A stretch of 7,739 bases of DNA from Bacteroidales bacterium UBA4243 (GCA_002396205.1 DGXB01000081.1:1-7739), one strand, 5' to 3'; positions 1-5,912 are shown, counted from the first letter of the stretch. Numbers and translations: made by a program. Notes: generated by a model from the letters alone, not told the origin.

Positions 1-1
1 G

Positions 2-193
2 GACTACCAACGGAAGAAGACCACGCAGAAAGTCAACCTTTACGAGAAGGTGCAAATCCCTGGCTACATCGAAGCCATACGCAAGATCAAGCGATACATG
101 GAAGACGCGGAGAACCTTGACAAGGCTTCGCAGAAAATCGTGAAAAACAAACACATACTTGAAGAAGAAGAGGAGGCTGCCCATGGTAACTGA
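2..193 (+). CDS. ntpD: V-type ATP synthase subunit D, C-terminal 63 residues (5' end outside window)
   Basis: This is the end of the central-stalk subunit D of an archaeal/vacuolar-type rotary ATPase, which links catalytic A3B3 rotation to the membrane rotor. The open frame enters at the left edge and stops at TGA 191-193. The visible protein contains TTQKVNLYEKVQIPGY followed by EAIRKIKRYMEDAENL. The family's C-terminal helix is recognised by its RRxTQ(K/R)VNxxEK(V/K)xIP pattern followed by IRxIKxYLxD. The chain ends in a run of five glutamates and AAHGN. The codons of that acidic tail contain the AGGAGG used by the next gene, and this frame overlaps subunit I by 11 bases, so the two are probably translationally coupled. 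Subunit identity is firm from the terminal helix and from the D-I-K order. About two thirds of the protein lies outside the window. Confidence 0.93.
   Translation, partial: DYQRKKTTQKVNLYEKVQIPGYIEAIRKIKRYMEDAENLDKASQKIVKNKHILEEEEEAAHGN
171..176 (+). promoter_or_regulatory. Ribosome binding site AGGAGG for subunit I
   Basis: A perfect AGGAGG lies six bases before ATG 183. It selects that start over an in-frame TTG at 159 and an in-frame ATG at 195. It lies inside the glutamate-rich tail codons of subunit D. The other starts in this window have AT-rich leaders without such a site, as is usual in Bacteroidota. Confidence 0.75.
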
Positions 194-1967
194 AATGACG
201 AAATATGATTTCATCCTGCTGAGTGGCGACGCCGACGCCTTCCTTGAGAAGCTGCAAACGGTGGGCGTGGTTGACATCACGCGCTCGCTGAAGCCTGTCG
301 ACGACAAGTCGGAGAAGCTCTCAGCCCGCGCCGAGATCTATCGCAAAGCCGCCGCCATGCTGAAGGACATCGAGAAGGCTGACGACCCAGGCCAGAAGCC
401 CAACGATTTTGCTGCCGAGGTGCTCGAAACGGTGAAAGAGAAGGACGACTTGCTGGCACGATTGCCTCAACTTCACAAGGATGCCAACGAACTGTCTGTT
501 TGGGGCCGTTTCGATGCGCAAAGCCTCGACCGCCTCAAGGAGAATGGTTTGAAACTGCATTTCTACAAGGCGAAAGCCATCGACCCCGCATGGAAAGAGC
601 AATACGCGCTGAGCGAAATCGCCACAATGGACGGCTCGACTTATTTCGTGGTCGTCTCCGAAGGCGACGACTACGACTTCCCGCTGAAGGAGCTGCCGGC
701 TCCCGAGCGCGACGCTGCCGCCGTCGAGAAGGAGATTGCCGAGGTGGAGGCCGAAATCGCGCAGAAAGACAAGCGCTTGGCCCAACTGAAATGGCACGAG
801 CCTGTCATCAAGGCCGAGTTGGACAAGACCTTGTCGAAACTCGACCTGCATTTGGCACATGTGGCAGGCACAAAGACCGCTGAAGATTACATCACGGTCT
901 TTGAAGGCTTTGCACCCGCCGAGACTGAACACGCCTTGCGCGACATGCTCGAAAAAGAGAACGTGCTTTACATCGAGGACAAGGCCAAGGTCGATGATAA
1001 TCCGCCTATCAAACTGAAGAACAACAAGTTCGTTTCAATGTTCGAGCTGCTGACGGACATGTACGGTCGCCCGAAGTACAACGAGTTCGACCCGACGGTG
1101 TTCATTTCCATCTTCTTCATGCTTTTCTTTGCTTTCTGCATGGGCGACGCGGGCTATGGCCTCGTGCTCATCCTTGGAAGCCTTGGACTGAAGAAGGTTT
1201 TGGGCAAAATCGCGCCTTTGGGTGTCACCTTGGGCATTGCCACAACGGTGATAGGATTGCTGTTCCACACCTTCTTTAGCATGGATATGCTGCAATGGAG
1301 CTGGATTCCGGAAGGCGTGAAGAAGTGCATGTTGCCTTCGCAAATCGCGGGTTATGATGGCACGATGGTGCTGGCATTGCTTGTTGGTATCGTGCATATC
1401 TGCCTCGCCATGATAGTGAAGACCTACCAAAGCACGAAGGTGAAAGGCTTTGCCAACTCCTTGGGCACTTGGGGCTGGACATTGCTTATCGTCGGTGGCG
1501 TCATCGTGGGCGGTCTCGCCCTAATGGGTGTCATGGACAAAGCCGTGACCAAGTGGGTCATCATCATTTTGGGTGGTTTGTCCGCTTTGGGTATCTTCTT
1601 CCTCAACGACCTGCATCGCAATCCTTTGAAGAATTTCGGTTCGGGCTTGTGGGACACTTACAACACCGCTACGGGCTTGCTCGGCGACGTGTTGAGTTAC
1701 TTGCGTCTGTATGCCTTGGGCTTGGCCGGTGCCAAACTTGGCGAGGCCTTCAATGCCATTGGCGTGCAGGCTTTGGGCGATGGTGGCGTGGGCTGGATTT
1801 GGTTCATCCTCATCGTCGTCATTGGCCACACGCTCAATGTGGCGATGTGCGTCCTGGGCGCTTTCGTTCACCCCTTGCGACTCAACTTCCTCGAATTCTT
1901 CAAGAACTCCGGCTACGAAGGCACAGGCCGCAGGTATAAACCACTTAGTGAAAACATCAACAATTAA
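183..1967 (+). CDS. ntpI: V-type ATP synthase subunit I (a-subunit homologue, ion half-channel stator)
   Basis: This 594-aa membrane stator subunit is the counterpart of eukaryotic V-ATPase subunit a. It supplies the ion half-channels beside the K ring and is anchored to the peripheral stalks. Residues 1 to about 295 are hydrophilic and rich in Lys, Glu and Ala, with a heptad-like stretch around 180-215 typical of the cytosolic coiled-coil arm. From about 305 to 585 the protein is a series of membrane helices. Family marks are FCMGDAGYG early in the membrane part, LSYLRLYALGLAGAKLG with the conserved Arg at residue 508, and GAFVHPLRLNFLEFF with a second conserved Arg at 566. These correspond by position to the two arginines of yeast Vph1 (R735 and R799) and E. 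hirae NtpI (R573 and R629). Length is normal for the short bacterial form. Start 183 was chosen for its AGGAGG. The gene overlaps subunit D and lies 35 bases before K. Confidence 0.95.
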   Translation: MVTEMTKYDFILLSGDADAFLEKLQTVGVVDITRSLKPVDDKSEKLSARAEIYRKAAAMLKDIEKADDPGQKPNDFAAEVLETVKEKDDLLARLPQLHKDANELSVWGRFDAQSLDRLKENGLKLHFYKAKAIDPAWKEQYALSEIATMDGSTYFVVVSEGDDYDFPLKELPAPERDAAAVEKEIAEVEAEIAQKDKRLAQLKWHEPVIKAELDKTLSKLDLHLAHVAGTKTAEDYITVFEGFAPAETEHALRDMLEKENVLYIEDKAKVDDNPPIKLKNNKFVSMFELLTDMYGRPKYNEFDPTVFISIFFMLFFAFCMGDAGYGLVLILGSLGLKKVLGKIAPLGVTLGIATTVIGLLFHTFFSMDMLQWSWIPEGVKKCMLPSQIAGYDGTMVLALLVGIVHICLAMIVKTYQSTKVKGFANSLGTWGWTLLIVGGVIVGGLALMGVMDKAVTKWVIIILGGLSALGIFFLNDLHRNPLKNFGSGLWDTYNTATGLLGDVLSYLRLYALGLAGAKLGEAFNAIGVQALGDGGVGWIWFILIVVIGHTLNVAMCVLGAFVHPLRLNFLEFFKNSGYEGTGRRYKPLSENINN

Positions 1968-2002
1968 ACGAATAAACAATTAACAATTAAACACTTAATA
2001 TC

Positions 2003-2431
2003 ATGTTAGCAACAATTTTAGGTTATCTCGGCTTGGGCCTCGTGTTGGCTTTGGCCGGTATCGGAAGTTCAATCGGCACTTCGACAGCGGGCAACGCTGC
2101 CGAGGGCGGCCTCAAGAAACGTCCCGAGGCATCGGGCAATTTCATGGTGCTGTCGGCACTGCCGGCCACCCAGGGCATCTATGGCTTTGTGGCATTCTTC
2201 ATGCTGCTGAGCAAGATGAAGGCTGACCCGACGCAAGGTCTCATCATCTTCGGTGTGGGTCTCTGCGTGGGCTTGGTTTGCATGATTTCCGCTATGCGTC
2301 AAGGTCAGGTCTGCGCCAACGGTATCGTGGGCATCAGCCAAGGCCATGACGTGTTCACCAACACCTTGATCTACGCCGCTCTGCCTGAGTTCTACGCGAT
2401 CTTGGGCCTTGTGGGCGCATTGATGGTGTAA
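2003..2431 (+). CDS. ntpK: V-type ATP synthase subunit K (rotor-ring proteolipid)
   Basis: This 142-aa proteolipid would form the ion-carrying rotor ring that turns against subunit I. It has two helical hairpins, four membrane segments at roughly residues 4-29, 47-69, 79-98 and 119-141, as in duplicated V-type proteolipids. The first hairpin has LPATQGIYG and no carboxylate. The second has LPEFYAILG with the ion-binding Glu at 129. Aligned with E. hirae NtpK, the residues L53, T56, Q57, Q100 and E129 match its Na+ ligands L61, T64, Q65, Q110 and E139, and Y60 matches Y68. I infer Na+ coupling from this match; it is not proven. The start is ATG 2003, preceded by an AT-rich leader with repeated CAATTAA and no Shine-Dalgarno site. 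It is the last gene of the operon, with a terminator hairpin 28 bases after the stop. Confidence 0.95.
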   Translation: MLATILGYLGLGLVLALAGIGSSIGTSTAGNAAEGGLKKRPEASGNFMVLSALPATQGIYGFVAFFMLLSKMKADPTQGLIIFGVGLCVGLVCMISAMRQGQVCANGIVGISQGHDVFTNTLIYAALPEFYAILGLVGALMV

Positions 2432-2458
2432 TTCGAAAAAAAGACCGATTGCAAAAGC

Positions 2459-2486
2459 AAAGGCGACTCCAAACGGGGTCGCCTTT
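2459..2486. terminator. Hairpin terminator between convergent genes, probably bidirectional
   Basis: AAAGGCGACTCC pairs with GGGGTCGCCTTT across an AAAC loop, giving a 12-bp stem with one T-G wobble. On the plus strand the right arm ends in TTT and an interrupted T-rich stretch (to 2496) follows. On the minus strand the stem is followed by TTTGCTTTTGC. It lies between the stop of ntpK (+) and the stop of the S4-domain gene (-), so one hairpin can end both transcripts. Confidence 0.8.
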
Positions 2487-2494
2487 AGTGTTTC

Positions 2495-2884
2495 TTACAT
2501 CTCGTCCTTCAGCCGTTCAATCATGCGGCGTTCCTTCTTCGTCGGTCGGCCTGCGCCACGGTCGCGCCATTCGGCCTTGTAGGCGTTCATGAACTCGATG
2601 CGCTCGTATTCCTCCTTGGGCGTGAGGTCGTTGTAGACCTCGGGCACCTGCTTGGGCGAGACGCGGTTTTTGATGACGGTCTTCACTTCCACCACCTTGT
2701 GCAACTGTTCGATCTGCACTTGGATGACGTCGCCCACCTTCACCTCACGCGAGGGCTTGATGGGGTTGCCGTCCATCTTCACCTTGCCGCCCTTGATGGC
2801 GTCCACGGCCAACGAGCGCGTCTTGAAGAGACGCGCCGCCCACAGCCATTTGTCGATCCGGACGATGTTTTCTTCTTCGGTCAT
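2495..2884 (-). CDS. hslR: S4-domain RNA-binding protein, Hsp15/HslR family
   Basis: This 129-aa protein belongs to the Hsp15 family. In E. coli Hsp15 binds free 50S subunits that carry a stalled nascent chain, so a ribosome-rescue or recycling role in the cytoplasm is likely. The S4 fold spans roughly residues 8-66: VRIDKWLWAARLFKTRSLA, then GGKVKMDGNPIKPSREVKVGD. This closely follows the Hsp15 pattern RLDKWLWAARFYKTRxLA and GGKVxxNG. The tail from about residue 90 is strongly charged and ends with GRPTKKERRMIERLKDEM, again like Hsp15 (RPDKKERR). Length is nearly that of the E. coli protein (133 aa). Start ATG 2882-2884 has no Shine-Dalgarno site. It lies 120 bases downstream of der on the same strand with a palindromic repeat between them. 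I see no promoter of its own, so it is probably read from der. Confidence 0.9.
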   Translation of the reverse strand: MTEEENIVRIDKWLWAARLFKTRSLAVDAIKGGKVKMDGNPIKPSREVKVGDVIQVQIEQLHKVVEVKTVIKNRVSPKQVPEVYNDLTPKEEYERIEFMNAYKAEWRDRGAGRPTKKERRMIERLKDEM

Positions 2885-2900
2885 GCTGCTTGTTTTTGTC

Positions 2901-2993
2901 GCTTTGCGTCATTGCGAGCGAAGCGAAGCAATCCAGATAACAAATCGGTTCCCCTGGATTGCTTCGTCGTTCCTCCTCGCAATGACGCGAAGC
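2901..2993. repeat. Dispersed palindromic repeat (REP-like), full copy with two arms
   Basis: Left arm 2901-2935 reads GCTTTGCGTCATTGCGAG followed by CGAAGCGAAGCAATCCAG. Right arm 2954-2993 is its inverted counterpart, beginning CTGGATTGCTTCG and ending CTCGCAATGACGCGAAGC. The arms match perfectly over GCGTCATTGCGAG and GAAGCAATCCAG, with a short indel between (the right arm carries about six extra bases). The spacer is 18 bases. Similar GTCATTGCGAG...CAATCCAG elements are familiar from intergenic DNA of many bacteria. It occupies most of the 120-base gap between der and the S4-domain gene and would fold into a long hairpin in their mRNA. A half copy lies at 5913-5950 and a decayed piece at 4569-4583. 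Confidence 0.85.
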
Positions 2994-3004
2994 GTGTCAA
3001 TGAA

Positions 3005-4312
3005 TCACTTCTCCTTGAAAATCAGTTGAATCGGTACGCCATGGAAGTCCCAAGTCTCGCGGATCTTGTTCTCCAAGAAGCGTTTGTAGTTCTCCTTCAC
3101 GTCCTTGGGCAGGTTGCAGAAGAAGATGAACTGCGGCGCGATGCTCTTCAGCTGCGTGATGTACTTGATCTTCAGGAAACGTCCGCGCGAAGCCGTAGGC
3201 AGCGGCACGGAGTTGATGATTTCCAGCATCTTGTCGTTCAGCTCGCGCACGGGAACGCGACGCTCGCGGTTTTCGTAAACCTTGTGCGCGGTTTCCAGCA
3301 CCTTATATATACGTTGCTTGTTGATGGCCGAGGTGAAGATGATGGGGTAGTCGGTGAAGGGTGCCGTTCGGGAACGAATCAGCTCTTCGTAGGCCTTGTG
3401 TGTGTTGGAGTCCTTTTCGACCAAATCCCACTTGTTGACGACCATCACCAAGCCTTTCTTGTTTTTCTCGATGAGGCGCAGGATGTTCATGTCTTGCGCC
3501 TCGAAGCCTTGCGTGGCATCGAGCATAAGGATGGCCACGTCGCAGTCCTCGATGGCGCGGATGGAACGCAAAACGGAATAAAACTCGATGTCTTCCTCCA
3601 CCTTGCTCTTCTTGCGCAGACCTGCGGTGTCGACGAGCATGAACTCCATGCCGAAGGCCTTGTATTTGGTGTAGTTGGCATCGCGAGTGGTGCCGGCGAT
3701 GTCGGTCACGATGTGTCTGTCTGTGCCTAAAAATGCGTTAATCAAGGACGATTTGCCCACGTTGGGGCGTCCCACCACGGTGAACTTCGGCAGGTCGGTG
3801 TCGAAGTCGGTGGTGTTGGAGGGCAGCAGTTCGGCCACTTTGTCCAAAAGCTCGCCCGTGCCCGTGCCGGTCATGGCCGACATGGGGAAAGGCTCGCCCA
3901 AGCCCAAGGCGTAGAACTCGCCCGTCAGCACTTCCTTGCTGGGTTCGTCTATCTTGTTGACTGCCAAAAGGACAGGCTTCTTTTGTTGCCGCAGGATGGT
4001 GGCCACGTCTTCGTCGAGCACGTGAAGGCCTTCGCGACCGTCGACGATGAAAACGATGACGTCGGCCTCGTCGATGGCCAGGTCCACCTGCTTGCGGATT
4101 TCTTCTTCAAAGATGTCGTCCGACCCAACCACATAGCCGCCGGTGTCGATGACGGTGAATTCCTTTCCATTCCAGTCGCTTTTGCCGTAGTGCCTGTCGC
4201 GCGTCACGCCGCTCGTCTCTTCCACGATGGCCATGCGCTGCTTCAGCAGTCGGTTGAACAGCGTCGATTTTCCCACATTGGGTCTCCCCACAATTGCTAC
4301 AATGTTTGACAT
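3005..4312 (-). CDS. der: Ribosome-assembly GTPase Der (EngA), tandem GTPase domains
   Basis: This 435-aa essential GTPase acts in maturation of the 50S ribosomal subunit. It has two consecutive GTPase domains. The first has the P-loop GRPNVGKST at residues 9-17, DTGG at 56-59, NKID at 119-122 and SAMTG at 145-149. The second has GRPNVGKSS at 181-189, DTAG at 228-231, NKWD at 293-296 and SAI at 328-330. A C-terminal KH-like domain, about 350-435, contains RGRFLKIKYITQ and ends GVPIQLIFKEK. All G motifs are intact and the length is normal. Start ATG 4310-4312 gives the MSNIVAIVGRPNVGKST opening expected for the family. A Bacteroidota-type promoter lies 27-60 bases upstream. The next gene on the strand is the S4-domain ribosome-associated protein, a fitting partner. 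Two long open frames on the opposite strand are shadows of this gene. Confidence 0.97.
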   Translation of the reverse strand: MSNIVAIVGRPNVGKSTLFNRLLKQRMAIVEETSGVTRDRHYGKSDWNGKEFTVIDTGGYVVGSDDIFEEEIRKQVDLAIDEADVIVFIVDGREGLHVLDEDVATILRQQKKPVLLAVNKIDEPSKEVLTGEFYALGLGEPFPMSAMTGTGTGELLDKVAELLPSNTTDFDTDLPKFTVVGRPNVGKSSLINAFLGTDRHIVTDIAGTTRDANYTKYKAFGMEFMLVDTAGLRKKSKVEEDIEFYSVLRSIRAIEDCDVAILMLDATQGFEAQDMNILRLIEKNKKGLVMVVNKWDLVEKDSNTHKAYEELIRSRTAPFTDYPIIFTSAINKQRIYKVLETAHKVYENRERRVPVRELNDKMLEIINSVPLPTASRGRFLKIKYITQLKSIAPQFIFFCNLPKDVKENYKRFLENKIRETWDFHGVPIQLIFKEK

Positions 4313-4338
4313 TTCTTTGATGATTTAGTTTCTGACGG

Positions 4339-4372
4339 CAAAATTACGCATAATTCCCGAAAATCCTGCAAA
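4339..4372 (-). promoter_or_regulatory. Promoter for der, Bacteroidota TTTG / TAnnTTTG type
   Basis: Read on the minus strand, TTTG (4372-4369) is followed after 22 bases by TAATTTTG (4346-4339), which matches the -33 TTTG and -7 TAnnTTTG consensus described for the primary sigma factor of Bacteroides. The expected start of transcription is about 4330-4335, giving a leader of roughly 20 bases before the der ATG at 4312. Confidence 0.65.
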
Positions 4373-4400
4373 AACCGCATCGCGGAAAACAGAATTTCCC

Positions 4401-4408
4401 TACTTTGC
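4401..4408 (+). promoter_or_regulatory. Possible plus-strand promoter -7 element (imperfect)
   Basis: TACTTTGC resembles the Bacteroidota -7 motif TAnnTTTGC but has one base fewer between TA and TTTG. I see no clear TTTG at the usual distance upstream. If used, it would start a transcript near 4415 running towards the terminator at 4527-4563 and the peptide gene at 4692. It is weak evidence on its own. Confidence 0.3.
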
Positions 4409-4526
4409 AACCTTAAAATAGCTGAGAATCTATGCGAAATCTTTTTAATACATTGATTTACAGAGTGTTATATATTAATTTAGGGAGGGGGTAAATCTCC
4501 GCTCCCTGATTTTGCATACCCTTAGT

Positions 4527-4563
4527 CCAAGACAGGTTGGAATGGCTTGCCTTGGATTTTTTT
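4527..4563 (+). terminator. Intrinsic terminator upstream of the peptide gene
   Basis: CCAAGACAGG (4527-4536) pairs with CTTGCCTTGG (4546-4555) over ten positions with one A-C mismatch and one G-T wobble. The loop is nine bases, followed by A and seven T (4556-4563). This is a typical rho-independent shape on the plus strand. No protein gene precedes it on that strand, since der runs the other way, so whatever it ends is a short non-coding transcript or a leader of the downstream peptide gene. Confidence 0.6.
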
Positions 4564-4568
4564 GTGCC

Positions 4569-4583
4569 TGTCATTGCGAGCGG
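4569..4583 (+). repeat. Decayed fragment of the GTCATTGCGAG palindromic repeat
   Basis: TGTCATTGCGAGCGGAG matches the outer part of the left arm of the full copy at 2901-2993. The remainder of the element is not recognisable, apart from a possible GCCAATCC relic near 4623-4630. It lies directly after the terminator at 4527-4563. Confidence 0.45.
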
Positions 4584-4691
4584 AGTGGTGTGGAGTTTGG
4601 GGTCTTCAACCAACCCCGATAGGCCAATCCTGAAATCTGAAATCCTCAAATACTTAATTCTAAAATGTTTAACCCTTTAAATTCAAACAAA

Positions 4692-4838
4692 ATGAAACAA
4701 ACTAATCTGAAAACCTATGAATCTCCCAAGGCGGAGGTCATAGTCATCGAGAGCCAAGGCGTGCTTTGCGCCTCAGGCGGAACACCAACTCCAACCGACA
4801 TTAGCTTCGGCATCACCAACAAATCATTTGGCAACTGA
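4692..4838 (+). CDS. Small 48-aa peptide of the YxxPxxEVxxIE...LCxSGG kind, function unknown
   Basis: ATG 4692 to TGA 4836-4838 encodes 48 residues. The order is a short basic start (MKQTNLKTYESP), a beta-like stretch (KAEVIVIESQG), a small-residue motif VLCASGG, and a polar tail rich in Thr, Asn and Gly ending SFGN. From memory, Bacteroidales genomes hold many short genes with this plan (Y..P..EV..+E...L..SG), often near surface-protein genes; I know of no proven function. There is no signal peptide. The CASGG step resembles the small-residue cleavage sites of precursor peptides, but that is inference. The leader is AT-rich without a Shine-Dalgarno site. The stop overlaps the next ATG by one base (TGATG), so the next gene may be translated by coupling. 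The tail may have been altered at the junction with the following gene. Confidence 0.6.
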   Translation: MKQTNLKTYESPKAEVIVIESQGVLCASGGTPTPTDISFGITNKSFGN

Positions 4839-5746
4839 TGGCAGCTTGTCAAGAACAAAGTAAAAACAACGACTGTACCGACGAGGCAGTTATGGTTGGC
4901 GGAATGTACACCGAGGCGATTGTCAACTTCGCCGAGCATCGCATTTCGCCAATGGCAACCACAGGCACCATCACCCTGCATCCAGATCCAGATGCACAAA
5001 ATAATGCTGTGAAATGGGCTATCCTTCTCCCGCAGAATGCGGTTGAAGTAGCGTCCGTGACCATCGGAAACGACAACAACTTCACAGCTTACGTGCCTGC
5101 GGTCACAGTCGGCCAGTATTATGTTGGTAATGACAATAATGGCGTTATGATTGAAAGCGCAACTCCCGCCGACGAGCACGAATACGTCGACCTCGGCCTG
5201 CCGAGCGGCCTGCTGTGGGCCACCTGCAACGAGGGCGCCGACAGCCCTGAGGAATACGGCGGCTACTTCGCCTGGGCCGAGACCGAGACGAAGACTAACT
5301 ACAGCTGGGACACCTACACATACTACGGAGAAAACAATACTACCAAGTACAACCGCGCCGACGGCTTGACCACCTTGGATTCGGGTGACGACGTTGCCAC
5401 GGTCCTCTGGGGAGACGACTGGCGCATGCCTACCCAAGCGGAGTGGGAGGAGCTTTTAAATAACACGACCCACACAAAGACGACTCAGGACGGAGTGGAT
5501 GGACTACTCTTTACTGCCAGAAACGGCAATAGTAGTCTCTTCCTGCCCGCCGCCGGCTACCGCTGGGGCTCTGGTGGCGACTACGATGAAGTTGGCAGAC
5601 AGTGCCGCTACTGGACGAGTAGCTTGACCGACATGGAATACCCGCAGTACGTGAGCGGCTTCTTTTGTAAGAGACCCGAGGACTCCTATGTGAGCGACTT
5701 CGACCGCAACGTCGGCGAGCCTGTCCGCGCTGTTCGCGCGAACTAA
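4838..5746 (+). CDS. Fimbrillin-like / FISUMP-domain surface protein, probably N-terminally truncated lipoprotein
   Basis: 302 aa. Residues about 41-107 (TGTITLHPDP, NAVKWAILLPQNAV, TAYVPAVTVGQYY) look like the end of a fimbrillin-type domain of Bacteroidales surface lipoproteins. Residues about 115-302 form a FISUMP domain (Fibrobacter succinogenes major paralogous domain, TIGR02145): EYVDLGLPSGLLWATCN, GGYFAWAET, WRMPTQAEWEELL, LFLPAAGYRWGSG, YWTSS and terminal GEPVRAVRAN. Such proteins are normally exported and surface-attached; the role of the domain is not established. The frame starts at MAACQEQ, which looks like a lipobox and acylated Cys (residue 4) without its hydrophobic leader. An in-frame stop at 4802-4804 closes the frame upstream, so no normal signal peptide is available. 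Either the gene lost its leader in a deletion joining it to the peptide gene, or the product is cytoplasmic and probably non-functional. The FISUMP half is visibly richer in G+C than the first half. Confidence 0.8.
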   Translation: MAACQEQSKNNDCTDEAVMVGGMYTEAIVNFAEHRISPMATTGTITLHPDPDAQNNAVKWAILLPQNAVEVASVTIGNDNNFTAYVPAVTVGQYYVGNDNNGVMIESATPADEHEYVDLGLPSGLLWATCNEGADSPEEYGGYFAWAETETKTNYSWDTYTYYGENNTTKYNRADGLTTLDSGDDVATVLWGDDWRMPTQAEWEELLNNTTHTKTTQDGVDGLLFTARNGNSSLFLPAAGYRWGSGGDYDEVGRQCRYWTSSLTDMEYPQYVSGFFCKRPEDSYVSDFDRNVGEPVRAVRAN

Positions 5747-5791
5747 CCCAAGTTCCATTCATGCGAATAATCCAATCGCAAGGCGAGCGAA

Positions 5792-5838
5792 GGGGAATTT
5801 GCGGTTCGTAAGCGTCCCGCTTGCCATTCGCAATTCCC
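5792..5838. repeat. Imperfect palindrome / two-level hairpin
   Basis: GGGAATTTGCG near 5793-5803 pairs with CGCAATTCCC (5829-5838) with one bulged base. Inside it AAGCG (5810-5814) pairs with CGCTT (5818-5822) across TCC. A looser outer pairing of CATGCG (5760-5765) with CGCATG (5838-5843) may extend the element. It lies just before the terminator that follows the FISUMP gene. Confidence 0.5.
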
Positions 5839-5848
5839 GCATGAGAAT

Positions 5849-5889
5849 CGTAGAGACGTCACGGTGTGTGGCGTCTCTACGTGTTTTTT
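5849..5889 (+). terminator. Strong intrinsic terminator after the FISUMP gene
   Basis: CGTAGAGACG (5849-5858) pairs perfectly with CGTCTCTACG (5872-5881). The stem extends inward by TCAC/GTGG with one wobble to 14 bp around the loop GGTGT, and is followed by TG and six T (5884-5889). GTAGAGACG...CGTCTCTAC hairpins are common dispersed elements, so this may be a repeat that serves as a terminator. Confidence 0.8.
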
Positions 5890-5912
5890 ATGACCCGCTT
5901 TGCGCCGCGTCG

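Larger units (their letters stand above)
4313..4691. other. Gene-free spacer between der and the peptide gene
   Basis: I find no convincing protein gene in these 379 bases. They hold the der promoter, a possible divergent promoter at 4401, an AT-rich stretch 4440-4481, a 6-bp inverted repeat AGGGAG/CTCCCT (4482-4487 with 4502-4507), a good plus-strand terminator (4527-4563), a decayed piece of the palindromic repeat (4569-4583), and an AT-rich leader (about 4650-4691) with no Shine-Dalgarno site before ATG 4692. Confidence 0.6.

Noticed and set aside
159..182. Longer subunit I starting at TTG 159, adding MKKKRRLP
   Set aside because: AGGAGG at 171-176 points to ATG 183, the extension lies wholly inside the subunit D tail codons, and a-subunits begin near the MxxxxKxxFILL stretch.
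321..932. 203-aa minus-strand open frame within subunit I
   Set aside because: It is a shadow of the G+C-rich plus-strand coding sequence, with no independent start signal or family motif.
2885..3004. Separate promoter for the S4-domain gene
   Set aside because: TTTG occurs in the spacer on the minus strand, but no TAnnTTTG lies at the right distance. The gap is almost all repeat.
2699..3730. 343-aa open frame on the plus strand
   Set aside because: It lies opposite der and the S4-domain gene and passes through the palindromic repeat. Its product is typical antisense sequence rich in His, Val and Leu, with no recognisable domain.
4458..4649. 63-aa minus-strand frame in the der upstream spacer
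   Set aside because: It runs backwards through the terminator and the repeat fragment. No coding signature is visible, so it is more likely translated repeat DNA.
4715..5437. 240-aa minus-strand frame opposite the peptide and FISUMP genes
   Set aside because: The plus-strand frames carry clear FISUMP motifs, and the reverse product has no recognisable domain.
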